Of a DNA stretch of 5,996 bases, positions 1-5,907 are shown one piece after another. Under the pieces are notes generated by a model that did not search any database, was not told where the DNA came from, and saw only the letters and a list, made by a program, of their open reading frames with translations. The stretch is from an uncultured Bacilli bacterium (GTDB taxonomy: Bacteria > Bacillota_I > Bacilli_A > RF39 > UBA660). Made by a program: the position numbers and the translations under genes. Position 1 is the stretch's first letter, and each line of letters starts with the position of its first letter. Location of the stretch: positions 1-5,996 of the forward strand of contig CAKPJE010000068.1 in NCBI GenBank assembly GCA_934162555.1, read 5' to 3'.

Positions 1-13
1 CACATTGAAATGG

Positions 14-20
14 AAAGGAA
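14..20 (+). promoter_or_regulatory. ribosome binding site setting the ATG-29 start
   Basis: AAAGGAA lies 8 bases upstream of the ATG at 29. It overlaps codons that would belong to an N-terminal extension from TTG-5, which argues that the extension is not translated. Confidence 0.6.
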
Positions 21-28
21 TTAAAAAC

Positions 29-457
29 ATGAAAGAATTTGACATACTAACAATTGAAAAAAATGGTAGAACTATGGTCTTTAATTATTTTGATAGTGAA
101 GAAACTGCAAGCTATAAAGCAACACTAATTTGTTCAAATATCAATGAAGCTTATAAAATAATTAAAGATTTCAAAAGAAAACAAGAAACAATGTATTTAA
201 ATGCATACAAAGAATATTTAAAAAAAGCAAAAGAAGATAAAAAATTAACAGTGGTTCAAACATTGTACTCAGCACATGGAAAAAGTAAGGAAATTACAAT
301 ATTTGATGAACCACAAGAAATAATTAGTAAATATTCAGAATTCTTTGGTAGAAAATTAACAGATGAAGAAAAAGTAAAAGCTCTAAAACATTTTAACCAT
401 ATTGTACATATGGCAATTAACGACAACTTAGTAAAAGCTAAAGGTAAAACTAAATAG
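29..457 (+). CDS. hypothetical protein, small lysine-rich soluble protein
   Basis: A 142-residue protein I do not recognise. The ATG at 29 is preferred over the in-frame TTG at 5 because AAAGGAA at 14-20 sits 8 bases before the ATG, while the TTG has no visible ribosome binding site. There is no signal peptide or membrane segment. The N-terminal 20 residues look like a beta pair (EFDILTIEKNGRTMVFNY). Residues about 37-70 are a long, charged, probably helical stretch. A second strand-like part lies around 73-93, and a C-terminal helix starts at TDEEK (111-115). The last residues are basic (KAKGKTK). The stop codon overlaps the GTG start of the next gene by one base (TAGTG), so the two are probably translationally coupled and may act together. 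The left operon boundary is outside the window. Function unknown; the reading frame itself is convincing. Confidence 0.8.
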   Translation: MKEFDILTIEKNGRTMVFNYFDSEETASYKATLICSNINEAYKIIKDFKRKQETMYLNAYKEYLKKAKEDKKLTVVQTLYSAHGKSKEITIFDEPQEIISKYSEFFGRKLTDEEKVKALKHFNHIVHMAINDNLVKAKGKTK

Positions 458-1137
458 TGGGAAGATATGAACTTGTTGGTTTTAATGAACATCTAAAAGG
501 AAAAATAATAAAAACAAAAACCGGCAGTAAATTAACCATTTTAGAAGCTGACAAATTTACAACACTCTTTAATAATAGCGCTGATTTAACTAATTACTTA
601 TATAAAAAAGGTTATTTAAACGATTTAAAAATAGTAGATTATGCCTTACTTTATAAGTACAATAAAAGTAATAGATATATTGAATGTTTATACAGTCAAG
701 ATAGAAAACTAGTTGAAATAAATAATCCAAATAATATATATTTTAAACAACTAATAACATATTTATTAAATAACGTTAATACTACCTTACCAGAACTAGC
801 ACACAATCATTTTTACATAAATGATTATATCTATAACAAATTACTAGAATATAGAATATTATTAAGAGTCGGATCAGTTAAAGAACTAAATAAAATATTT
901 AGGGACATTGAAAAAGAATTATCTAAAGAATATTTGCAAATTAGAAAATTATATATAGTAATCAATATATATAAAAGAAAAAAGAATATAAAGGAAATAA
1001 AATCTAAAAAAGTAATAGGCGAAAGTAATGATCCTTATATTGAATATCTAATAACAAAAGCCAATTTAGGTGATTCAAATGCTTATGAAGAACTAAAAAA
1101 TATGGATTTAGAAAAAACGTTAAATTTAATATTGTAG
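457..1137 (+). CDS. hypothetical protein, coupled to the gene before it
   Basis: A 226-residue protein with no family I can name. It starts at GTG-457, which shares its first base with the TAG of the upstream gene. No in-frame ATG lies nearby, and AAAGGT at 440-445 is a plausible but distant ribosome binding site, so translation probably depends on termination of the upstream gene. The protein is rich in Asn, Lys, Tyr and Leu and has no signal peptide or clear membrane helix. Residues about 1-30 look beta-rich (YELVGFNE, KIIKTKTGSKLTILEADKF). From about 97 to 175 it looks mainly helical (KQLITYLLNN, DYIYNKLLEYRILL, KELNKIFRDIEKEL). The tail (LITKANLGDSNAYEELKNM, 198-216) faintly resembles a Sel1/TPR-type helix turn, but one turn is not enough to assign a repeat. 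A weak terminator follows and overlaps the stop codon. Confidence 0.75.
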   Translation: MGRYELVGFNEHLKGKIIKTKTGSKLTILEADKFTTLFNNSADLTNYLYKKGYLNDLKIVDYALLYKYNKSNRYIECLYSQDRKLVEINNPNNIYFKQLITYLLNNVNTTLPELAHNHFYINDYIYNKLLEYRILLRVGSVKELNKIFRDIEKELSKEYLQIRKLYIVINIYKRKKNIKEIKSKKVIGESNDPYIEYLITKANLGDSNAYEELKNMDLEKTLNLIL

Positions 1138-1149
1138 TTTAACTTTTTT
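1119..1149 (+). terminator. weak intrinsic terminator overlapping the stop codon
   Basis: GTTAAATT (1119-1126) pairs with AGTTTAAC (1136-1143) through eight pairs including one G-U, with a 9-base loop, followed by six T (1144-1149), a C and four more T. The right arm begins inside the TAG stop codon (1135-1137). The stem is AT-rich, so it may be leaky. It separates the hypothetical pair from the RNase J gene. Confidence 0.45.
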
Positions 1150-1150
1150 C

Positions 1151-1185
1151 TTTTCAATATGTAAAAAATATGTTAAAATTATAAT
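1151..1185 (+). promoter_or_regulatory. promoter of the RNase J family gene
   Basis: TTTTCA (1151-1156, 4 of 6 to TTGACA) is followed after 17 bases by TAAAAT (1174-1179), which has an extended -10 TG at 1171-1172. An exact TATAAT lies directly after it at 1180-1185 but has no well-spaced -35. Either -10 would start transcription around 1186-1192, just before the strong AGGAGGT ribosome binding site at 1200-1206. The -35 lies in the T tract of the upstream terminator. Confidence 0.55.
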
Positions 1186-1211
1186 GTTAAAATAAAGAGA
1201 GGAGGTAAAAA

Positions 1212-2849
1212 ATGGCAAAAATTAAAATATTCGCATTAGGTGGATTAAATGAAATAGGTAAGAACATGTATGTTGTTGATATAGATAATAATATTTTTGT
1301 TTTTGATGCCGGATTAAAATATGCTGATGATAGTATGTTAGGTGTAGATTATATAATCCCTAAATATGATTATTTAATTCAAAACAAAAAGAAAATCAAA
1401 GGTATTTTTATAACTCATGCTCATGATGAACAAATGGGAGCATTACCTGATATATTACCAGAACTAGAAAATGTACCTGTTTATGCAACTAAATTTACAA
1501 TGGAAATAATAAAAAGAGAATTAGCTGAATCAAAAATAAATTATTCAAAATTGATAGAAGTTAAACCTCATGTTAAAATTAATTTTGGAAAAATAAGTGT
1601 TTTCCCAATAAATGTAACTCATTCAGTACCAGATAGTGTAGGTTATGTTATTAATACTGTAGATGGTGCAATATTTTATACTGGTAACTTTATGTTTGAT
1701 TCATCTATGTTAGGTCCTTATAAAACAGATATAGGTAAACTAGCATATATCGGTAAACAAGGTGTTTTATGTTTATTAAGTGAATCAATGTATGCCGATA
1801 AAAAAGGTTTTACAGCACCTAATAACCGTATCGCACCAATTGTAAATGAAATACTAGATCAAGATGATCGAATTATAGTTAGTGTTTTTCCTAACCAATT
1901 TTATAAAATACAAGAATTATTTAATGGTATTATGCATACTGATAGAAATGTTGTTATTATAGGAAAAAGACTTCAAGACATTATTCTAAATTCAATAGAA
2001 CTAAACTATATGAAATTTGATGTTAATAAAATTAAAACTATAAGTCATGTTAATGATAAAAACATTATTGTTTTAATAGCTGATGATAGAGAAAAACCAT
2101 TTTCTAATTTTTTAAGAATTATAAGAGGCTATGATAAATTTATTAAGCTTAATAAAAAAGATACAGTTTTATTTATGTCACCAGTATTCCCAGGAATGGA
2201 AAAAAGTAGTTCTAAGCTATTAGATGGTGTAGCAAGAATAGGATGTAATTTAATCGATTTAAGTAGTAAATATTTATCTCATCATGCTTCAAGTGAAGAT
2301 TTAATGTTAATGATAAATTTATTAAATCCTAAATACTATATGCCTGTTAATGGTGAATATAGGCATGAGATTGCCAATAAAAAAGCAGCTATAATAGCAG
2401 GCATGAATGAAGAAAATATTTTGTGCAAATTAAATGGTGATGTTGTTTATTTTAAAAATGGCAAATTAGTTGATGATGATATAAAAATACCAACCGATGA
2501 ACTTTTAATTGATGGCGAAGTTGGCGATGTTGGAGAAATTGTTTTAAAAGATCGTGAAATGTTAAGTGATAATGGTGTTGTAGTAGTAGTAATCACTATT
2601 GATAAATTAACAAAAAAATTAAAACATCAAATTGAAATTCATTCAAGGGGATTTGTTTATGTTAGAGATAACATAGATGTTATGAAAGAAGCAGTAAATA
2701 TAGCAACTAAAGTAGTAAATGATAATACTAAACCTAATTTTATTGATTATAACAAAGTAAAACTTGGTGTAAGAGATGAATTAGGCAAATATTTTTACAA
2801 TGAAATTGGTACTAAGCCAATGATATTATTAATTGTACAAGAGATTTAG
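1212..2849 (+). CDS. rnj: RNase J family protein with degenerate active site (RNase J2-like)
   Basis: 545 residues, a normal length for RNase J, the metallo-beta-lactamase/beta-CASP 5'-exo- and endoribonuclease of mRNA turnover and rRNA maturation in Bacillota. The fold is clear: GLNEIGKNMYVV (11-22), FDAGLKY (31-37), THSVPDSVG (136-144), and the C-terminal domain with GDVGEIVLKDRE (438-449) and SRGFVYVR (478-485). The catalytic residues are not intact. The HxHxDH motif reads H69-A-H71-D-E73-Q74, the bridging Asp of TGDF is N159 (TGNF), and the His of PVHGEYRH is N380. The beta-CASP TGSQGEP region reads ADDREKP (290-296). H69, H71, H137 and H358 remain. This resembles Bacillaceae RNase J2, which has little activity of its own and partners RNase J1. 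I infer a regulatory or structural partner of a second RNase J encoded elsewhere. AGGAGGT at 1200-1206 supports ATG-1212. Family membership is near certain; loss of activity is likely but inferred. Confidence 0.93.
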   Translation: MAKIKIFALGGLNEIGKNMYVVDIDNNIFVFDAGLKYADDSMLGVDYIIPKYDYLIQNKKKIKGIFITHAHDEQMGALPDILPELENVPVYATKFTMEIIKRELAESKINYSKLIEVKPHVKINFGKISVFPINVTHSVPDSVGYVINTVDGAIFYTGNFMFDSSMLGPYKTDIGKLAYIGKQGVLCLLSESMYADKKGFTAPNNRIAPIVNEILDQDDRIIVSVFPNQFYKIQELFNGIMHTDRNVVIIGKRLQDIILNSIELNYMKFDVNKIKTISHVNDKNIIVLIADDREKPFSNFLRIIRGYDKFIKLNKKDTVLFMSPVFPGMEKSSSKLLDGVARIGCNLIDLSSKYLSHHASSEDLMLMINLLNPKYYMPVNGEYRHEIANKKAAIIAGMNEENILCKLNGDVVYFKNGKLVDDDIKIPTDELLIDGEVGDVGEIVLKDREMLSDNGVVVVVITIDKLTKKLKHQIEIHSRGFVYVRDNIDVMKEAVNIATKVVNDNTKPNFIDYNKVKLGVRDELGKYFYNEIGTKPMILLIVQEI

Positions 2850-2874
2850 AAAGTATAAAAAACTTTCTTTTTTT
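2848..2874 (+). terminator. intrinsic terminator after the RNase J family gene
   Basis: AGAAAGT (2848-2854) and ACTTTCT (2862-2868) form a perfect 7-base-pair stem with a 7-base loop, running straight into seven T (2868-2874). The left arm includes the last two bases of the TAG stop codon (2847-2849). The last two T of the tract are also the first two bases of the next promoter's TTGACA. Confidence 0.7.
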
Positions 2875-2900
2875 GACAAAATAATTTATATTTATATTAT
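2873..2900 (+). promoter_or_regulatory. promoter of the sirA-yneF-ygjV-gpsA operon
   Basis: A consensus -35 TTGACA (2873-2878) is followed after 16 bases by TATTAT (2895-2900, 5 of 6 to TATAAT). Transcription should start near 2906-2908, leaving a leader of only about 15 bases that contains the ribosome binding site GGTGAT (2912-2917). It is the best-matching promoter in the window and overlaps the T tract of the preceding terminator. Confidence 0.7.
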
Positions 2901-2922
2901 AAAATATAGATGGTGATATAAG

Positions 2923-3312
2923 ATGTATAGATACTATATATTTGATATAAAAAATAAATTTAAAAATGATGAAAATTTATATAGATTACTTAAAACACTA
3001 TATACTTTAAATTTAAAATATATTAATTATGGAGAATTATTATACAATGAAATGTGTAAGCCAACAGATAGAAGTAAGGTGGAAGAAATATTAAGAGATT
3101 ATAATGCTAAAAAAGTTGAACAAAAATATTTTGTTTGTTTAAATGACGAAATAACTATAGTTGTAATAAAATACTCAAGATTAATAATAATATCAAATAA
3201 ACTATACCCCGATATCTTTAGTAGACTAAAAATCGAAAAAGAAAATTTATTTGTGTGCAATTTTTTAAATGATAATTACTTTTATGTTTCAAAGTGTTGT
3301 AAAAATATATAA
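2923..3312 (+). CDS. sirA: SirA-like protein, putative inhibitor of DnaA
   Basis: 129 residues. In Bacillus subtilis, SirA (YneE, about 148 residues) binds DnaA domain I and blocks new replication rounds on entry to sporulation. Two things support the call. The N-terminus MYRYYIFDIKNKFKND has the aromatic-rich YY...IK.(E/K)F pattern of SirA, and the C-terminal part matches the family layout: a strand-rich stretch (EITIVVIKYSRLIIIS, 76-91), a helix, then LFVCNFLNDNYFYVSK (109-124), comparable to the DFN..YGWL ending. Also, the next gene is yneF, exactly as in B. subtilis, where yneE and yneF are adjacent in the same order. The protein is about 20 residues shorter than the B. subtilis one. GGTGAT at 2912-2917 sets ATG-2923. 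Similarity is weak over the middle, so the identification leans on synteny. A role in growth-phase control of DnaA rather than sporulation is an inference. Confidence 0.65.
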   Translation: MYRYYIFDIKNKFKNDENLYRLLKTLYTLNLKYINYGELLYNEMCKPTDRSKVEEILRDYNAKKVEQKYFVCLNDEITIVVIKYSRLIIISNKLYPDIFSRLKIEKENLFVCNFLNDNYFYVSKCCKNI

Positions 3313-3325
3313 AATATTATATAAT
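3297..3325 (+). promoter_or_regulatory. possible internal promoter before yneF
   Basis: TTGTAA (3297-3302) and an exact TATAAT (3320-3325) are 17 bases apart. The predicted start, near 3332, falls on the ribosome binding site GGGAG (3331-3335), which would leave almost no leader. In DNA this AT-rich it may be chance. Confidence 0.3.
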
Positions 3326-3343
3326 TAGATGGGAGATGAAATT

Positions 3344-3562
3344 ATGCCACAACTATTAATCGATGTATTATATTTAATTGGAGGAATAATTGCAGGATTT
3401 ATAGCCGGATTCTTTGTAGCACGTGCTGTAATGCAAAAATATTTAAAGAAAAATCCACCAATAAATGAACAAATGATTAAAGCTATGATGACACAAATGG
3501 GTAGAACACCGAGTCAAAAGCAGGTAAATCAAATGATGAAATCAATGGCTAAATATATGTAG
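3344..3562 (+). CDS. yneF: YneF/UPF0154 family small membrane protein
   Basis: 72 residues, the same length as B. subtilis YneF. One N-terminal membrane helix covers residues about 5-27 (LIDVLYLIGGIIAGFIAGFF), followed by a cytosolic tail with the family signature YLKKNPPINEQM (33-44) and an MxxQMGRTPSQKQVNQMMKSM run (48-68). The whole tail is nearly superimposable on the Bacillus family. I take ATG-3344 rather than the in-frame ATG-3329, because GGGAG at 3331-3335 lies 8 bases before it and the resulting length fits the family; the upstream ATG would put the ribosome binding site inside the gene. It follows the SirA-like gene by 31 bases and precedes the YgjV-like gene by 25, with no terminator between, so it is an internal operon member. 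Its biochemical role is not established in the family. Confidence 0.95.
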   Translation: MPQLLIDVLYLIGGIIAGFIAGFFVARAVMQKYLKKNPPINEQMIKAMMTQMGRTPSQKQVNQMMKSMAKYM

Positions 3563-3587
3563 TCATTTTTTCTTTTGGAGGTGTAGT

Positions 3588-4106
3588 ATGATTGAAAGTA
3601 TTTTAAACAATATACCAGCACATATATGTGCTTTAATAGGCTTTATATTTTTAATAATAAGTACGCAAGTGAAAGAAAAGAATAAAATATTACTATTTCA
3701 AAGCTTATTTTCTTTCTTTTTCTTTTTGCAGTATATTTTATTAGGTGTATATTCAGCAGGTATATTAAATTTAGTTAGTTTAGTAAGAAATATAGTTTAC
3801 TATAAAAATACTAATAAAATAAGTACATATTCTATTATTATATTAACATTTTTAGTAGGTTTAATATGTACAATATGTGATATGAAAAATTATATCTTTA
3901 TAATAAGTGTTATTCCTTTAATTATTAATTTATTGTATGCTTATTCATTAAGTAAAAAAAATATTGTTTTAATTAAAAAAGTGTTTTTAGTGTGTTCAAT
4001 TATATGGGTTATATATGACTATTTTGTTAAAGCCTATGTAGGTTTGATTTGTAATAGTTTAGAAATGTTATCATATGTTATGTATTTCATAAGGAGTAAA
4101 AAATGA
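3588..4106 (+). CDS. YgjV/PQ-loop-like inner membrane protein
   Basis: 172 residues, almost entirely membrane-embedded, with about six hydrophobic helices at roughly 10-26, 34-52, 55-72, 80-97, 101-120 and 130-168 (the last stretch is probably two). The pattern QYILLGVYSAGILNLVSLVR (48-67), followed by a paired-helix second half with a Trp (W140) and VIYDYFVKAYVG (141-152), closely follows the E. coli YgjV layout (HFFLLGTYPAG...ILNAIRT and CWVIHNFWAGSIGG). The YgjV family is related in design to PQ-loop/SemiSWEET carriers, built from two three-helix units. No substrate is established, so transport is an inference. GGAGG at 3577-3581 sets ATG-3588. The gene ends in TGA inside the gpsA start (ATGA overlap), which implies coupled translation. 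A T-rich run at 3709-3731 encodes a Phe cluster (SFFFFLQY). A gene symbol is not certain enough to give. Confidence 0.8.
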   Translation: MIESILNNIPAHICALIGFIFLIISTQVKEKNKILLFQSLFSFFFFLQYILLGVYSAGILNLVSLVRNIVYYKNTNKISTYSIIILTFLVGLICTICDMKNYIFIISVIPLIINLLYAYSLSKKNIVLIKKVFLVCSIIWVIYDYFVKAYVGLICNSLEMLSYVMYFIRSKK

Positions 4107-5062
4107 AAATAGGAATAATAGGAGCAGGTGCTTATGCTCTTGCACTTGCACATGTTTTAAAAAAAAATAATGATGTTATAATATGGACAAAATTAGAAGA
4201 TGAATATAGAGAATTAAAAGAAAAGAGAACTAATGAAAAAGTTTTACCTAATTTTAAATTAGATAGTAATATAAAAATAACTCTTGACTTAAAAGAAGTA
4301 ACTAAAGTAGATCTCGTCATTGTTGCTATACCAGCTAAATTTGTAGATAGTATTTCTAAAGAATTAAAAGGTTTAATAAAAAAACAATATGTTTGTATTG
4401 CAACAAAAGGAATCGAACAAGAAACTTGTCTTTTTCCTATTGATGTATTTAAAAAATACAATAAAACAAGTCGTATTGCTGTTATATCTGGTCCATCATT
4501 TGCGCGTGATATAATAACAGATTGTCCTATTGGTTTATCTGTTGCAAGCAAATCTAAAAAGACAATTAATATAATTAAAAAATCATTAGAAAATACCAAT
4601 ATAAAATTAAGAGAAACAAGAGATATAATAGGTATTGAAATATGTGGTTCAATTAAAAATGTAATTGCAATTGCATCTGGTATATTAAATGGCTTAGGTT
4701 ATCCAGAATCAACTGAAGCTATGTTTATTACAGAATCATTACATGATATTAAAAATTTAATTAAAGCATTAGGTGGAAGTAAAAAAACAATTTTGTCATA
4801 TGCTGGTTTTGGTGATTTATTATTAACATGTACATCATATAAAAGTAGAAATTTTACGTTTGGTAATATAATAGGCAAAAAAGAACCTAAGGAAGATTAT
4901 ATAAAAAATAATACTATTGAAGGATTATATACCTTAAAAAGTATTTATAAATTGATTAAAAATAAAAATGTTGATATGCCTATAATAGATTTAATTTATG
5001 ATATTGTATTTAAAGATAAAGATCCGAACCTTTTAAGTGAATTTTTGATTGTAAAAGAATAA
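4103..5062 (+). CDS. gpsA: NAD(P)H-dependent glycerol-3-phosphate dehydrogenase
   Basis: 319 residues, slightly shorter than the usual 330-345. It reduces dihydroxyacetone phosphate to sn-glycerol 3-phosphate, the backbone precursor for phospholipids, in the cytosol. The Rossmann loop is GIIGAGAYALALA (4-16). ATKGIE (100-105) carries K102, ISGPSFARD (128-136) is the family hallmark, and CGSIKN (181-186) carries the expected catalytic K185. GFGDLLLTCTS (235-245) and SRN (248-250) supply D238, R249 and N250 of the substrate site. Two positions differ from the typical enzyme: the third loop Gly is A12 (usually xWGTALA), and the helix usually reading N..AALITRGL reads STEAMFITESL (203-213). All predicted catalytic residues are present, so I expect an active but divergent enzyme. 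It starts at ATG-4103 with AAGGAG at 4091-4096 and overlaps the preceding gene by four bases. Tandem TAATAA stops end it. Confidence 0.95.
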   Translation: MKIGIIGAGAYALALAHVLKKNNDVIIWTKLEDEYRELKEKRTNEKVLPNFKLDSNIKITLDLKEVTKVDLVIVAIPAKFVDSISKELKGLIKKQYVCIATKGIEQETCLFPIDVFKKYNKTSRIAVISGPSFARDIITDCPIGLSVASKSKKTINIIKKSLENTNIKLRETRDIIGIEICGSIKNVIAIASGILNGLGYPESTEAMFITESLHDIKNLIKALGGSKKTILSYAGFGDLLLTCTSYKSRNFTFGNIIGKKEPKEDYIKNNTIEGLYTLKSIYKLIKNKNVDMPIIDLIYDIVFKDKDPNLLSEFLIVKE

Positions 5063-5077
5063 TAATTGATATATAAT
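5049..5077 (+). promoter_or_regulatory. possible promoter of the 248-residue hypothetical gene
   Basis: TTGTAA (5049-5054), inside the end of gpsA, and an exact TATAAT (5072-5077) are separated by 17 bases. Transcription would start near 5084, followed by GGGAGG at 5090-5095. No terminator follows gpsA, so the downstream gene could also be read through from the operon. Confidence 0.45.
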
Positions 5078-5099
5078 ATAGTTTATTCAGGGAGGTTTT

Positions 5100-5846
5100 A
5101 TGAAGAATTATAATGTAAAGGATATATTGCTTAGTTTTAAAAAAGAATATCTAGAATATGGTAAAATGTTAAATTCTTTAAAAGAGGAAGTATATGTAGA
5201 GGGAGAAAAAAATTTAAAAGATTTTAATTTCTATTTAGAGCAAAGTTTTTATCAAACGGTACCAGAATTAAAGTGTATTATTGATAAAAAAGAGAAAAAA
5301 TATGATGTTTTAGATTTATTTGGTCCAACTAGAGTTTATCAAACTGCTATGTTTAAGAGAAATAATGAAATGGCTATTGATGGTGGTAATGTATGTATTT
5401 TTGGAGAAAGTGATAGATTTAAGGAAAAGTTAAATTTATTATTTAATTCAGAATTTACTAAAAATATATATGTTGAGAGGGTAAATTCTAAGAATAATAA
5501 GGCTTATTTAGAGTTTAGACATAATTTAATTCGTTATAATTTGCAAAATAAAGAGGATGGTAAAATCGCGCGAATTGAATATAAACCTATAAGTGATGAG
5601 TTTGAATTATTGTATGGTAATGATTTTACAAAAGAATTAATAGAGCATATGTTATATTCAGATATTATGGTAGATGAATTACCTTTGTATCATCAAAATA
5701 TAATAAAAGAAAATAATGTAGCAGTAGAGGTAATGGATTTACCTAAGAGGAAAAAGGCTTTTTTTGAGCCAAACATTGAGTTTGAGCCTATGGAACTTGT
5801 TAAACAAGATAAGGTTATGGTTTTAAGAAACAAGGCAAGGAGATAA
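5100..5846 (+). CDS. hypothetical protein, 248 residues, soluble
   Basis: I do not recognise this protein. It has a very good ribosome binding site (GGGAGG, 5090-5095) only four bases from the ATG, its own candidate promoter and a terminator, so it is a real gene. There is no signal peptide or membrane segment. The first 50 residues look helical and charged (KDILLSFKKEYLEYGKMLNS). Residues about 68-105 alternate strand-like segments with Gly-rich turns (DVLDLFGPTRVY, MAIDGGNVCIFGES), then about 108-170 mix helix and strand (FKEKLNLLF, IYVERVNS, YLEFRHNLIRY, ARIEYKP). The C-terminal part includes a helix at 174-190, the segment VAVEVMDLPKRKKAFFEP (207-224), and a basic end (RNKARR, 243-248). 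No catalytic motif stands out. Following gpsA by only 37 bases, it may be partly co-transcribed with the operon. The basic tail could contact nucleic acid or another protein, but that is speculation. Confidence 0.8.
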   Translation: MKNYNVKDILLSFKKEYLEYGKMLNSLKEEVYVEGEKNLKDFNFYLEQSFYQTVPELKCIIDKKEKKYDVLDLFGPTRVYQTAMFKRNNEMAIDGGNVCIFGESDRFKEKLNLLFNSEFTKNIYVERVNSKNNKAYLEFRHNLIRYNLQNKEDGKIARIEYKPISDEFELLYGNDFTKELIEHMLYSDIMVDELPLYHQNIIKENNVAVEVMDLPKRKKAFFEPNIEFEPMELVKQDKVMVLRNKARR

Positions 5847-5870
5847 TCATAGAAATATGATTATTTTTTT
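5842..5870 (+). terminator. intrinsic terminator after the 248-residue gene
   Basis: ATAATCATA (5843-5851) pairs perfectly with TATGATTAT (5856-5864) around a GAAA tetraloop (5852-5855), and the stem runs into seven T (5864-5870). The TAA stop codon (5844-5846) lies inside the left arm. It is the most stable-looking hairpin in the window despite only one G-C pair. Confidence 0.75.
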
Positions 5871-5878
5871 GTATGGTA

Positions 5879-5907
5879 TTGATTTTTGTTGATAAGTATA
5901 GTAAAAT
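5879..5907 (+). promoter_or_regulatory. promoter in the 3' intergenic region
   Basis: TTGATT (5879-5884, 4 of 6) and TAAAAT (5902-5907, 5 of 6) are 17 bases apart. Transcription would start near 5914, just before AAGGAAAGG (5917-5925). The spacer contains the first of two DnaA-box-like repeats. The gene it drives is either very short or outside the window. Confidence 0.55.

Noticed and set aside
5..28. N-terminal extension of the first gene from TTG-5
   Set aside because: No ribosome binding site is visible ahead of TTG-5, while ATG-29 has a well-spaced AAAGGAA that lies within this extension.
256..492. Minus-strand open frame of 78 codons
   Set aside because: It lies antisense to the two coupled + strand genes, has no ribosome binding site, and its composition is that of a reverse-complement shadow.
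3329..3343. Earlier ATG for yneF at 3329
   Set aside because: It would place the only good ribosome binding site inside the gene and add five residues that the family lacks.
3563..3587. T-rich stretch after yneF as a terminator
   Set aside because: There is no stem upstream of the T run, and a strong ribosome binding site follows at once, so this is an internal operon gap.
3709..3731. T-rich run inside the membrane protein as a phase-variation tract
   Set aside because: It is interrupted by C residues, encodes a Phe-rich membrane helix in frame, and contains no homopolymer long enough to suggest slippage control.
4104..4112. Use of TGA as Trp (mycoplasma code)
   Set aside because: The Trp codons in the membrane protein and GpsA are TGG, no accepted gene has an internal TGA, and reading through TGA-4104 adds only two codons before TAG.
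4132..4599. Minus-strand open frame of 155 codons
   Set aside because: It is fully antisense to the clearly identified gpsA and carries no recognisable domain.
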